Of a DNA stretch of 41,254 nucleotides, positions 1 through 8,090 are shown piece by piece. This DNA is from Thermoproteota archaeon (GTDB lineage Archaea > Korarchaeota > Korarchaeia > Korarchaeales > Korarchaeaceae), in assembly GCA_027491435.1 (NCBI GenBank), contig JAOZFG010000036.1:1-41254 (forward strand), read 5' to 3'. Positions within the stretch are counted from its first letter, which is position 1; every line of letters begins with the position of its first letter. The notes under the pieces were generated by a model that made no database searches, was not told the DNA's origin, and saw only the letters and a list, made by a program, of their open reading frames with translations. The translations under genes were made by a program, and so were the position numbers.

Positions 1-464
1 ACTGTCTCGTCCACGACAGCCACTCCCTTGCTTTTAACAGCCATGATCTCGCTCATCCTGCCTAAACCTGTACCTTCCTTACCTTCATGGCCCCTAACGC
101 CTAGCAAGGCTAAGCTGGCTGACACGCCTGGCAGGCCCAAAAGTAAGCAGGGAGTGGGCTATACCAATAGGGTTCTCTTTCAGTTCCATATGACATCAGC
201 AACCCTGCTTATAACCATAGCCCTTAAGTTGACAGCACCGTGGTTATAGAGTTCGTTGTGGTTGGATCACGTTTCAGAGCGAGGGAACTTTCAATATATA
301 CAGCCCTGACAAGGAAAAAGTAGATACAATTCATAGCCTTGAAACTCAGGATTTAGTGGACGTGTACCCTTTCTCAGACAACCCTTAAATTTATCGAGGA
401 GGCCGCCGGGCTAAGCGTGAGTGTGACTCAAATAGATAGGGAGAATAAGGGAGGTGGGGCTGAG
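1..464. other. Gene-poor left edge
   Basis: I see no convincing complete gene here. On the minus strand a frame opens with ATG at 56 (MSEIMAVKSKG...) and runs off the window start, so the 5' end of a minus-strand gene could lie at 1-56. It has no TATA box at the expected distance and too little sequence to judge. The open frame at 28-249 on the plus strand has low-complexity, unconvincing composition. A reading-frame remnant at 233-388 is listed separately. Confidence 0.35.
233..388 (+). pseudogene. Possible C-terminal gene remnant, no start codon
   Basis: This is a 51-codon open stretch between TGA at 230-232 and TAA at 386-388. It ends in a protein-like sequence (TFNIYSPDKEKVDTIHSLE, then QDLVDVYPFSDNP). 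There is no ATG, GTG or TTG in frame and no upstream gene it could continue, so if it is coding at all it is the decayed tail of a gene. I do not recognise a family. It could equally be chance. Confidence 0.2.
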
Positions 465-509
465 TGTATAAGGGCAATTCCTATGAGACCGTGATGGAGG
501 GAAGAGAGG

Positions 510-1043
510 ATGGATGCCATAAGGCTCACGCTGGAACAGCTTAAGAGGTCGAAGGTTTTCTTAGCGATCCTATTCGCCCTGCCCATATTGGCCCTGCTTC
601 CGGGCTTCGACCTGAGCGCGCCCATATACCTCATAGTTTTAGAGGTGATGATAGCCTCTGTGATCTCTGTTCACGAGCTCCTGCACGTGAAGAAGGCTGA
701 GAAAATGGGCTATTCTGTTAAGGTTGAGGTGTTAGCCCTGGGGAACATCAGGTATGACCTGAAGGCCCCGCCTCATGTTATCAGAGAGGTAGCCAAGGCC
801 CCCTATTACAGCCCCACCCCGTACTTGCTGGAGCTGGTGTTCATAGCGCTGCTCCTGTTAATAGCGATAAACGCCAAGTTTCCTATGAAATACTTCCTGG
901 AGGGGATAACGGTCCTCCCTGTGATTCACCTAACATCTATGATCTGCGCCTACCTAACACTGGAGGGGCATAAATGCGAGAGGTTAGCTAAACTAGCCAG
1001 TTCTAAGGACTTGGAAGAGGCTAACCAGCCGCTCACAACTTGA
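510..1043 (+). CDS. Integral membrane metalloprotease-like protein (HELLH motif)
   Basis: This 177-residue membrane protein has hydrophobic segments at about residues 16-31, 37-55, 104-121 and 130-150. A zincin motif HELLH lies at residues 55-59, at the inner end of the second segment, which is the arrangement in membrane zinc metalloproteases such as DUF3267 or site-2-protease-like families. A third zinc ligand cannot be fixed; His140 in the last segment is a candidate. Protease activity is inferred from the motif and topology only. The ATG at 510 follows GGAGG at 496-500 with good spacing, and a TATA-like GTGTATAAGGG at 465-475 fits a short leader. It stands alone, with no cotranscribed neighbour. 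Confidence 0.7.
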   Translation: MDAIRLTLEQLKRSKVFLAILFALPILALLPGFDLSAPIYLIVLEVMIASVISVHELLHVKKAEKMGYSVKVEVLALGNIRYDLKAPPHVIREVAKAPYYSPTPYLLELVFIALLLLIAINAKFPMKYFLEGITVLPVIHLTSMICAYLTLEGHKCERLAKLASSKDLEEANQPLTT

Positions 1044-1296
1044 GAATCATCTGCAACCTAATAATGCTTTATCTACCACAAAACTACTGAGGGGGAGGCT
1101 CCTTTTCATCTCTCAGGATTCACCTGAAGCTCTCGCTTTCAACCCTCTCAGTTAGTTGGGAATGCCTCTCACTAGCCCCTCTAACCGTCTTGGAGCCATC
1201 TTAAGGGTTCCTTACCTTCGTCTCGGAGGACTGTTACTGAGCGTTTAGGGCCTCACCACGTGTCGATTCTCTTTTGTGTATCACGCTAAGAGAACC

Positions 1297-1307
1297 TTTT
1301 TTATAAG
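1297..1307 (+). promoter_or_regulatory. TATA box of the DUF445 gene
   Basis: The sequence TTTTTTATAAG is centred about 24 bases before ATG 1326. This spacing predicts a leaderless transcript starting at or next to that ATG and argues against the in-frame TTG at 1308 as start. Confidence 0.6.
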
Positions 1308-1325
1308 TTGGGAGTTCACGTCAGG

Positions 1326-1859
1326 ATGAAGCCGGAGATAATAGCCCTAGGCTCGCTCTTTGGCGCCCTTATAGGCTACCTGGCGAACAGGCTAGCTATA
1401 TGGATGCTCTTCCACCCCATAAAACCCGTTAAAATAGGCCCCTTAACCCTACAGGGAATCTTCCCTAAGAAGAAGGGGGAGATAGCCGAAAAACTGGCTT
1501 CAGTGATTTCCGAGACTGTGGTCACTAAGGAGGAGATAGCTGGCATGACTAAGGAGGCTGTGGAGAAGATGATAAGTTCCGTTAAACTTCCCTTCTCGGG
1601 GCCGGTCAGCTCCCTGGTGGAGGGAGTTGCCAAGTCTGTGATGCTCTCCTTAGCTCAGAAGTTCTTGAGTGAGGCCTCAGATCACATAGATGTGGCTGAA
1701 TACGTCAGGAGGAAGTTCGACGAGATAGACGACGAGGAGTTTGAGAGGATGTTCAAGGAGGCCATAGGCAATGAGCTCAAATACATATCCTTAAATGACG
1801 CCATGATTGGGGCGATCGTCGGGGCTCTAGAGGCCATGATAATGTCCCTAGTTCACTAA
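1326..1859 (+). CDS. DUF445 family membrane-associated protein
   Basis: This 177-residue protein begins with a transmembrane segment (about residues 4-20) containing GALIGYLANRLAIWMLFHP. It is followed by a KIGPLTLQGIFPKKKGEIAEKLA-type segment, the conserved N-terminal signature of DUF445 (YheB-like) proteins. The rest is amphipathic and alpha-helical, and a hydrophobic stretch at the C-terminus (GAIVGALEAMIMSLV) probably returns to the membrane. Bacterial DUF445 proteins are usually longer (around 200-400 residues), so this is a compact version. The biochemical role of the family is unknown to me. An in-frame TTG at 1308 would add six residues, but the TATA box position favours ATG 1326. It is monocistronic as far as seen. 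Confidence 0.8.
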   Translation: MKPEIIALGSLFGALIGYLANRLAIWMLFHPIKPVKIGPLTLQGIFPKKKGEIAEKLASVISETVVTKEEIAGMTKEAVEKMISSVKLPFSGPVSSLVEGVAKSVMLSLAQKFLSEASDHIDVAEYVRRKFDEIDDEEFERMFKEAIGNELKYISLNDAMIGAIVGALEAMIMSLVH

Positions 1860-2100
1860 CTGAAGGCGACGCATACTCTTAGGAAGGCGGCGCTGTCAAC
1901 CCAGTTGTTTAAACGGGGACGCTGATGCCATGAAGTGGGGGTCTTAGGTTAAAGAGGGTCCCTCTACCTCCTTCTAGGCCTCAGACATTCAGTCAGCCCA
2001 CCTTACTGGTCAGAGAGGGGCGTAGTAACACATAGAGGCTGGTATGGGCCTAGACGTTAAAAAGGATGTTATGTACGAACTGGAAGGAGGGTGCAAACCT

Positions 2101-2622
2101 ATGAGAAGGCTCGCATATCACCTACTCCCAGTTATCGTGCCTTTAGCCTGCATAACAATTTCAATAGCCCTGTACCCAGACTTCTCCTTCATGAGAAACG
2201 CCTTGAGCGATCTAGGTCACGCTAAAAAGGCCACAGCCCTCATCTTCAACTTCGGCCTGGTAACTGGGGGCCTCTTGCTGGCCTTGAGGAGCCAACAGAT
2301 CAGGCTTAAGATGACATCCCGCTCGCTTACGCTCACCTCCTACTTCTTGACGCTAGTCGGAACCTTCGATGAAATTTACGGGAGGTTCCACTACATAGTT
2401 TCGGTTCTCTTTTTCCTCGGGCTGATACTGACATCCTTTACCTTCTCCTGGGAGAGTGGAAGGAAGTACCCAGCCGTTCTAGGGGTTCTCTCAACTCTAA
2501 CTTGGCTTCTACACTTCTCCGGCGTGAAGTGGGGCGTCGCCGTGCCCGAATCAATTTCAATAGCCTTAGCAGTCCCCTGGTACCTGGACTTGACCAACTA
2601 CTTAGAGAACTGCCAGGAATAA
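2101..2622 (+). CDS. DUF998-like multi-span membrane protein
   Basis: This 173-residue hydrophobic protein has about six membrane segments. After the first comes NALSDLGHAKKATALIFNFG, the short Ser-Asp-Leu-Gly-His / Phe-Asn-Gly pattern typical of DUF998 proteins, whose function is unknown. The start at 2101 is chosen because GGAGGG at 2086-2091 sits nine bases upstream and the protein then begins directly with the first hydrophobic segment. Upstream in-frame ATGs at 2044 and 2071 would add 19 or 10 polar residues. The 3' end overlaps the convergent ATPase gene by 21 bases. Confidence 0.7.
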   Translation: MRRLAYHLLPVIVPLACITISIALYPDFSFMRNALSDLGHAKKATALIFNFGLVTGGLLLALRSQQIRLKMTSRSLTLTSYFLTLVGTFDEIYGRFHYIVSVLFFLGLILTSFTFSWESGRKYPAVLGVLSTLTWLLHFSGVKWGVAVPESISIALAVPWYLDLTNYLENCQE

Positions 2623-3795
2623 GGGGACTTCCCCCTCACCCAAAACCCTCACGCCCTTGGGGTACCTTCTGTGGGGCTTCCCCGCCTTGACCTCCACCTT
2701 TAAACCGTTAGCTATAACGTCTATCTCATAAGAGTTCCTCCAGTAGTAGACTTCCCCATACTTCCTGTATACATGTTCTTGCACGACCCACTCGTACATG
2801 GCAGACTCTAGGAAATCGGTGGTGGCCCAAATGGAGAGGGATCTCGCTATGAATGGGTCCCTCACGAAGATCTTCCTCTCCTTCCTGAACTTAGGGGACT
2901 TCTCAAAGTATAGTGCCTGTCCCAGAACCATTAAAGCCTCTAGAAGCTCCACGTACTCCCTAACAGTTCTGTGCGACAGCGAGAGGTCTGAGGCCATGGA
3001 GTTAAAGGACGCTGGCGAGGGAGCAGTTGCTAGCACCCTGGAAATGACCCCCCTGGCTATGTCCAAGCTCCTGCCTGCCCTCAGCACTTCCCCAGTTATG
3101 GACCTTATCATGTGCTCTTCAGCCCTCGGATCCCCATTTATTGAGAGGGGGAAGCCTCCCACCTTCAGGTACTCCTTGAACAGCCCCCTTATTCTGGGGG
3201 CTTTGGGCAGCAGGGCGTCCTCGCTTCTCTCCGTTACTATAACACCCTTAACAGAGAGGAACTCCCTGAATGAAAGGGGAAGGGCTATGACCTCTTTCCC
3301 CTCGCCCATCCTACCTGGAAAGAGCTCTACTTCACCCTTGAGCCTCATAGATGAGGAGCCCGTCAGCACCAAGACGTCCCTTCTGAACACTCCAGCGTCC
3401 ACGTAGCCCTTAACTAATTTCCACCATCCCTGAACGCTTGTAACCTCGTCGAGAACTATAAGCGAGCTCTTTATTCCCTTATCCCTTCTCATCCTGAGGT
3501 AAGCGTCTAGCAGGGATTTGAAAGCCTCAAAGCTAGGGGCCAGATCCAGGTTTAGGTAGAGAACTGAGAGCGGGTCCCTGTGGTTCAATTCCTTCTCGAT
3601 TAGCAAGTGAAGGCCTGTGGTCTTCCCTACTAATCTGGGTCCCATGACCAGGTTGAGGGAAAAGGGCTTCAGGCTTATAGCTTTGAGCCAACCAGGCACC
3701 CACTTAAGCCTTTTGTTCTCCCACTCTTCGACGTAAGGGCTTCTGAGCCCCTCCCACCACGGATTTAATAAGGTCAGGGTGTCCTCCAAACTCAT
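2602..3795 (-). CDS. AAA-family ATPase with DUF4143-like C-terminal domain
   Basis: This is a 397-residue ATPase. The P-loop GPRLVGKTT is at residues 52-60, Walker B LIVLDE at about 112-117, and a sensor strand VLVLTGSSS at about 141-149. A winged-helix-like region follows (SHRTVREYVELLEAL). The C-terminus carries WRNSYEIDVI...KVEVKAG, the Glu-x-Asp / Glu-x-Lys pattern of the PD-(D/E)xK-like fold in DUF4143 proteins. Such AAA_14/DUF4143 ATPases are abundant in archaea and their role is unsettled. The start at 3795 (MSLED) is chosen because a TATA box lies 26 bases upstream; an ATG at 3816 would lie inside or beside that box. No partner gene is adjacent. Confidence 0.85.
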   Translation of the reverse strand: MSLEDTLTLLNPWWEGLRSPYVEEWENKRLKWVPGWLKAISLKPFSLNLVMGPRLVGKTTGLHLLIEKELNHRDPLSVLYLNLDLAPSFEAFKSLLDAYLRMRRDKGIKSSLIVLDEVTSVQGWWKLVKGYVDAGVFRRDVLVLTGSSSMRLKGEVELFPGRMGEGKEVIALPLSFREFLSVKGVIVTERSEDALLPKAPRIRGLFKEYLKVGGFPLSINGDPRAEEHMIRSITGEVLRAGRSLDIARGVISRVLATAPSPASFNSMASDLSLSHRTVREYVELLEALMVLGQALYFEKSPKFRKERKIFVRDPFIARSLSIWATTDFLESAMYEWVVQEHVYRKYGEVYYWRNSYEIDVIANGLKVEVKAGKPHRRYPKGVRVLGEGEVPLFLAVL

Positions 3796-3817
3796 TGATA
3801 GTAAAAGTATCAACATG

Positions 3818-3827
3818 TATATAAAAA
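3818..3827 (-). promoter_or_regulatory. TATA box of the AAA_14-type ATPase gene
   Basis: On the minus strand this reads TTTTTATATA. It is centred about 27 bases before ATG 3795, so it predicts a leaderless transcript and decides the start codon. Confidence 0.6.
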
Positions 3828-3973
3828 GTGGGTAGTTCGGGTATCAAGAAGTGACGAACGCTTATCCTACAAGCGGGAACCACGTGCCCCTACACGTACG
3901 TTTCCCTTACAGTCGACACTGAACTGAAAAACGCTCCAGGTTAAGCATGGAGATCAGGATAACATCCAAAAAA

Positions 3974-4477
3974 TTAGGAGAGTAGTTTCTCTATTGCCTC
4001 CACGAACAGGGGCAGGTCCTTGGGATACCTGGAAGTGACCAGATTGCCGTCCACCACTACGGGCTCGTCAACCCACTTTGCGCCGGCGTTCTCAAGATCG
4101 TCTTTAATCTGTCTAGCGGAAGTTAGCTTCCTTCCCTTGACGACCTTGGCGGATATGAGAACCTGATGGCCGTGACATATGGCTGCGACCACCTTATTGG
4201 AGTCCATGAGGGACTTCACGAACTTCAGAGTGGGCTCGTCCAGCCTTAGCTTATCTGGGCTGAACCCCCCAGGGATTATGCAGGCGTCGAACTCCTCAGG
4301 CTTCAGGGACTCGGTGGGCACGTCCCTCTTCCACTTCCTGCACCCGTGTTTGCTTCCGAACTCCTCCAGGGGAGATGCCACCACCACTTCGTAGCCTTTA
4401 GCCCTGAAGTAGTACAGGGGATAGGTGAACTCGTCATCTTCGACCCTGTCAGTGACCAGGATGGCTATCCTCCTCAT
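3974..4477 (-). CDS. DJ-1/PfpI family protein (type 1 glutamine amidotransferase-like)
   Basis: This 167-residue protein has the size of single-domain PfpI proteins. It starts with a Rossmann-like strand (RRIAILVTD), followed by the conserved acid-containing EDDEFTYPLYYFR segment and IIPGGFSPDKLR. The nucleophile elbow AICHGHQVL carries the catalytic cysteine with its neighbouring histidine. The C-terminus has VDGNLVTSRYPKDLP, the family's typical ending. Relatives act as intracellular proteases, chaperones or deglycases on glyoxal-damaged molecules; sequence alone does not separate these. The frame is open further upstream, but ATG 4477 gives the family's normal N-terminus, follows a purine-rich GGGGGG stretch, and has AAAATTTT (4503-4510) about 29 bases upstream as a TATA candidate. 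Confidence 0.88.
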   Translation of the reverse strand: MRRIAILVTDRVEDDEFTYPLYYFRAKGYEVVVASPLEEFGSKHGCRKWKRDVPTESLKPEEFDACIIPGGFSPDKLRLDEPTLKFVKSLMDSNKVVAAICHGHQVLISAKVVKGRKLTSARQIKDDLENAGAKWVDEPVVVDGNLVTSRYPKDLPLFVEAIEKLLS

Positions 4478-4614
4478 GGTCCCCCCGATTAGCTGTAACC
4501 CGAAAATTTTAGTTTGACGGGAAACCTTTTCATGGACTCCTTCCTCAATAGCCGATGGAAGGCGACGAGGCCTGGGCCCCCGCAGTGAGAAGGCCTGAAG
4601 GCAAAGGAGTTTGG

Positions 4615-5151
4615 ATGCCTTATAGGCTCTTGAGGACATCCTCCGGAGAGTACATGTTAAACGAGCACTTCCTACAATACGTTCAGGAGAGGAGGAATGT
4701 GGCAGCCTTAATTAGGCCTCCTCCCGAAGAGCTGGCTTTAGCGCCCAACGTGAATATGAGGGTGCTTGAAGGAAGCCCCCTGGACGATGAAGGCATTCAG
4801 GAGCTACTTCAGTCCATCTTAAATGAGGAGATGAGAGTCCTTAGGGGGATGCCCAAAACCAGGCCAGTCATAGAGCTGATAAAGATATTTAGGAAGAAGC
4901 TGGACGAAAGCGAGTATGTGAGGAGGGAGAGGAGGAAGAACGAGGCCAAGTGGGTGATCTGGATTCTAGGCAAGAGGATGAAGGTACATGAGGGCGTGAA
5001 ATGCCTGAAAAGGGTCTACATACCCATGGACCTGCTTGAAGACTCGCTCATAGACCTGAACAGGGGAGAGGAGGACAGGGCCCTTACCCTGCTCATGAGG
5101 AGCGACATCGGTATAAGGAAGAGGGTCAACGACATAATGGTGGGCCTGTGA
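4615..5151 (+). CDS. Hypothetical protein coupled to the MBL-fold enzyme
   Basis: This is a 178-residue charged, mostly helical protein that I do not recognise. It has a basic middle part (KIFRKKLDESEYVRRERRKN) and a hydrophobic segment WVIWILGKRM that is too short and too flanked by charge to be a clear membrane span. ATG 4615 is preferred because AAGGAGT lies six bases upstream; an in-frame ATG at 4555 would add 20 residues and lacks a Shine-Dalgarno motif. The TGA stop overlaps the ATG of the next gene by one base (TGATG), so the two are almost certainly translationally coupled. A role linked to the MBL-fold enzyme is inferred from that alone. Confidence 0.75.
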   Translation: MPYRLLRTSSGEYMLNEHFLQYVQERRNVAALIRPPPEELALAPNVNMRVLEGSPLDDEGIQELLQSILNEEMRVLRGMPKTRPVIELIKIFRKKLDESEYVRRERRKNEAKWVIWILGKRMKVHEGVKCLKRVYIPMDLLEDSLIDLNRGEEDRALTLLMRSDIGIRKRVNDIMVGL

Positions 5152-5981
5152 TGGAAGTAGTGGTGTTGGCTGAGGAACACGCATCAGGAAGGCTCTGGGC
5201 TCAACATGGTATTTCGTTTCTGCTCAAGGTTGAGAGGGGGGGCAAGGCTTACAAGGTGCTCTTCGACACTGGTACGAGTTGGGAGCCCATACAACATAAT
5301 CTGAGGCTGCTGAACGAGGACTTAAATGAGTTAACTGCAATAGTACTTTCCCATAGGCATTACGATCACACTGGAGGCCTTCTGGGGGCTTTAAAATCTG
5401 TAGGTAAGCCCGTACCGGTGATAGCCCACCCAGACATTTTCTCGGTGAACTTCGTCCTACCGATGAGGGAGATAGGCCTCCCCTACTCCAGAGAGGAGCT
5501 AAAAGAGGCGGGGGCTAGGTTCGTCTTAAGCAAAGATCCAGTGGAGGTAGTTCCGGGGGTCATTACCACAGGGGAGGTGCCCAGGGTTGATCCGGTGGAG
5601 AGAGAGATGACGTTGGAGGCCTACACGGTCAGGGACGGGAGGCTCGTTAGAGATCCGATGATGGACGACCTCTCCTTGGTGGTCAAGACTTCTGTTGGAG
5701 GGATCGTCCTCACGGGCTGCTCCCACGCTGGCGTCCTGAACATAGTCAGGAGGGCTAAACAGCTTGTCGGCGAGGTTTACGCCGTCATGGGAGGGTTCCA
5801 CCTGATAAGCGCTGACGACAACAGAATCGAGGCTACTGTCAGGGGTTTCAGAGAGTTAGGGGTTAAGAAGGTAATGACTGGCCATTGCACCGGCGTGAGG
5901 GCGGAGTGCGCCTTCCTCAGGGAGTACGGGGAAGACTTCGACCAGCTGGCCGTGGGGAAGAGGTATTCATTCCCCGACTAG
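5151..5981 (+). CDS. MBL-fold metallohydrolase, COG1237 (dihydropterin-RFAP synthase-like)
   Basis: This is a 276-residue cytosolic metallo-beta-lactamase-fold enzyme. The metal-binding motif SHRHYDHTGG at residues 67-76 supplies His68, His70, Asp72 and His73. GCSHAG (189-194), GGFH (214-217) and GHCTG (244-248) complete the site. The order GCSHAG/GGFH/GHCTG is characteristic of COG1237, whose methanogen member MJ0301 was reported to join a dihydropterin pyrophosphate to RFAP in methanopterin synthesis. A similar step in a modified pterin cofactor is a reasonable guess, and the methionine operon downstream would use such a cofactor. GTG 5148 is an alternative start one codon earlier. The 3' end overlaps the convergent PLP enzyme gene by 15 bases. 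Confidence 0.85.
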   Translation: MEVVVLAEEHASGRLWAQHGISFLLKVERGGKAYKVLFDTGTSWEPIQHNLRLLNEDLNELTAIVLSHRHYDHTGGLLGALKSVGKPVPVIAHPDIFSVNFVLPMREIGLPYSREELKEAGARFVLSKDPVEVVPGVITTGEVPRVDPVEREMTLEAYTVRDGRLVRDPMMDDLSLVVKTSVGGIVLTGCSHAGVLNIVRRAKQLVGEVYAVMGGFHLISADDNRIEATVRGFRELGVKKVMTGHCTGVRAECAFLREYGEDFDQLAVGKRYSFPD

Positions 5982-7052
5982 GCTGACCCGTCTCAGGGAA
6001 CCCTCCATCGCCTGCCTGAGGTCCTCCACCACTATCTCTGGATCCTCAAGCCCCACCGAAAGCCTCAATACGTTCTCTCCTATCAGCTTTGACGTTAGCT
6101 CCTTTGGAAGCGAGCTTGTAGAGCTGACAGGCTTTATCATGGACCTCGTAGCTCCTAGGCTGGGGGCAGGGATCACGTGCTTGAGGTTCCTGATGAGCTC
6201 CTCAGCCCTAACCTTGGGCTTGAAGGTCATGACGCCCCCGAACCCCTTGAAAATCCTCCTGGCCAACTCGTGCTGGGGATGGGATTCCAGGCCCGGGTAG
6301 GAGACCCACTCTACGAGCTCACACCCCTCCAAAAACCTCGCGACTCTTAAAGCGTTCTCAGAATGCCTTCGAACCCTAAGCTCCAGGGTTTGAAGACCTC
6401 TCATCACTAGATAAGCCCTGAAGGGGTCCAGAATCGTCCCGAGCTTCCTCCTCCACTCCCAGAGCTCCCCAAGGTTATAGCCTGTGACGACCCCGGCCAC
6501 CACGTCGTTGTGCCCTGATAAGTACTTGGTAGCGCTCTGAACTGAGAGCTCAGAGTAATAGGAGGGTCTAAGCAGTATTGGGGAGGCAAACGTGTTATCA
6601 AGGGCTAGGATGCATTCCCTCTCCTCACAAACGTCAGCCAAAGCTGGCAGGTCCGGCACCTTAAGCAGGGGGTTTGTCATGGTCTCCACGAAGACGACGC
6701 CTCCCCTGGGCGCCCTGTCCGGCAGCTCTTCAACGTGGGCCAGCTCAACTTCTAGGCCCATCTCTCTCAGGTCTAAGGCTAACCTTACCGTGGTCGGGTA
6801 GGACTCCAGCGCAACCAGCAGTTTCCGGGCCCAAATGAAGAGGGAGGAGATGGCTGCCATCCCGCTGTTGAACGCTAATCCATCAGGAAAGCCGTCAAGC
6901 TCGGCTACCCTTCTCTCCAGCTCTCTCACGGTAGGGTTCTCCTCCCTGGAGTACTTCAGGTCGAAGCCCCTATCGGATAGGCTCCTGTCCCCATCTGACA
7001 GGGGGTCCCTGAACGTGGCGGTCATGTAAATGGGGGGCTCAACAGGTAGCAT
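5967..7052 (-). CDS. Cys/Met metabolism PLP-dependent enzyme (cystathionine synthase/lyase type)
   Basis: This 361-residue fold-type I PLP enzyme belongs to the cystathionine gamma-synthase/lyase group. YSREENPTVRELERRVAELDG (about 34-54) is the conserved N-terminal block. LDNTFASP (about 151-158) holds the aspartate that pairs with the pyridine nitrogen. SATKYLSGH contains the Schiff-base lysine, Lys176. SLGATRSMIKPVSST-like sequence near the end binds the substrate carboxylate, and RLSVGLED closes the protein. The family handles homocysteine, cysteine and cystathionine; the exact reaction (gamma-synthase, gamma-lyase, O-acetylhomoserine sulfhydrylase) cannot be set from sequence. ATG 7052 lies about 25 bases from the TTAATTAA element, so the transcript is probably leaderless. 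The divergent neighbour is a GNAT-ACT protein. Confidence 0.88.
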   Translation of the reverse strand: MLPVEPPIYMTATFRDPLSDGDRSLSDRGFDLKYSREENPTVRELERRVAELDGFPDGLAFNSGMAAISSLFIWARKLLVALESYPTTVRLALDLREMGLEVELAHVEELPDRAPRGGVVFVETMTNPLLKVPDLPALADVCEERECILALDNTFASPILLRPSYYSELSVQSATKYLSGHNDVVAGVVTGYNLGELWEWRRKLGTILDPFRAYLVMRGLQTLELRVRRHSENALRVARFLEGCELVEWVSYPGLESHPQHELARRIFKGFGGVMTFKPKVRAEELIRNLKHVIPAPSLGATRSMIKPVSSTSSLPKELTSKLIGENVLRLSVGLEDPEIVVEDLRQAMEGSLRRVSLVGE

Positions 7053-7073
7053 GTGCCTTACCGAAGTTCAGGT

Positions 7074-7085
7074 TAATTAATTTCG
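7074..7085. promoter_or_regulatory. Shared, symmetric TATA element for two divergent genes
   Basis: TTAATTAATTTC lies between the PLP enzyme (start 7052, minus) and the GNAT-ACT gene (start 7121, plus). The core TTAATTAA (7074-7081) is a perfect palindrome. It sits 25 bases before the minus-strand ATG and about 40 bases before the plus-strand ATG, which would give the latter a leader of roughly 15-20 bases with AAGGTGGTG as ribosome-binding site. No second TATA candidate is evident in the 68-base gap. Confidence 0.5.
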
Positions 7086-7120
7086 GTGGTTACACATTCC
7101 AAAAGGAATAAGGTGGTGCT

Positions 7121-7945
7121 ATGCGGATAAGGAGGATGAAAAAAGAAGACCTAGAGGAAGTAGGGCCCATGTACGCAGAATTTTACACGTATCACAGGAG
7201 GCTCATGGGAAGCGATCAGACCTACTCCCCAGAATGGGGAGTTGAGGAAGTGAGTAAGGCTGAAGGCATCATCCTGGTAGCTGAAGACGACGAGTTACTG
7301 GGATTTGCCAGAGTTAAAGAAGATGAGAGGACTTACTTCCTCAAAGAGATTTACGTAAAGCCTGAGCACAGGGGCAAGGGGGTTGGGAAGGCCCTTCTTG
7401 AGGCTTGTGAGAGAGAGGCTAACGGAAACCTGTACTTGAGCGTCATTCCAGCTAATCTCAAGGCCCTAGACTTCTTCCTGAGGCAGGGTTACACCTTCCT
7501 GAACACCTTGGAGTTAACTAAGTATAAGGGTAAGGCCAAAGTGGTGACGTTGGGGAGGGTCTTCGAGGCCATAACCGAGGCTGGCTTCAATTTGAGGGGA
7601 GTGAACTTTGAGGTAGTGGAGGGCGAGTACTGCCTAGCTATTTGCGACGAGGTGCCCCCCAACTATCTTGCAGTGATAAAGGATGAAAGTATTACCGTTA
7701 TCACTAAGGGCAGGCCTTCATGTGAAACTAAAGATGTACACTGCGGCTATAGGGTGATAAAGTTTTCAAATCTACCCCTGGAAATGGTGGGGCTAATGGC
7801 CTTAATATCGAATGCTCTGGCCTCAGAGGGAATCTCTCTGCTGGCTCTGTCCTCCTACAGATCGGATTTCGTGATCGTTAAGGAAGAGTATTTGGACAGG
7901 GCTATATCATCCATAGAAAAGGTCCTTAAGGCCCTTAACAGCTAA
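7121..7945 (+). CDS. GNAT N-acetyltransferase fused to a C-terminal ACT domain
   Basis: This 274-residue two-domain protein begins with a GNAT acetyltransferase (about 1-135). It has the acetyl-CoA loop VKPEHRGKGVGKALLE (about 79-94), whose R-G-K-G-V-G binds the pyrophosphate, and the usual IPANLKALDFFLRQGY segment. Residues about 175-270 match CASTOR/COG3603-type ACT domains, with YRVIKFSNLP, LMALISNALASEGISLLALSS and DFVIVKEEYLDRAI. ACT domains commonly bind amino acids, so the acetyltransferase may be gated by one; this is inference. The substrate amine is unknown. A Shine-Dalgarno-like AAGGTGGTG precedes ATG 7121. It shares a promoter region with the divergent cystathionine synthase/lyase-type gene. 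Confidence 0.85.
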   Translation: MRIRRMKKEDLEEVGPMYAEFYTYHRRLMGSDQTYSPEWGVEEVSKAEGIILVAEDDELLGFARVKEDERTYFLKEIYVKPEHRGKGVGKALLEACEREANGNLYLSVIPANLKALDFFLRQGYTFLNTLELTKYKGKAKVVTLGRVFEAITEAGFNLRGVNFEVVEGEYCLAICDEVPPNYLAVIKDESITVITKGRPSCETKDVHCGYRVIKFSNLPLEMVGLMALISNALASEGISLLALSSYRSDFVIVKEEYLDRAISSIEKVLKALNS

Positions 7946-8090
7946 CTTAACTCTTAGGCTTCAATGACGGACTTAAAGACTCATTAATTTGGGAAGTCGA
8001 TGTGATTGCGCGCATTTAGTGCTTAAAACGTCCTTATCAACTTTATATCAAAAAGAAAGTTATGTGAAGCCCCCCGCAAGACTGGTGAGT

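Noticed and set aside
28-249. 73-codon plus-strand ORF at the left edge
   Set aside because: Atypical composition, no ribosome-binding site, no TATA box and no gene-like pattern. It overlaps a possible minus-strand gene start at 1-56.
4532-4588. Short ORF starting at ATG 4532 upstream of the gene at 4615
   Set aside because: 18 codons ending in TGA without a ribosome-binding site; most likely promoter-region sequence of the divergent DJ-1/PfpI gene.
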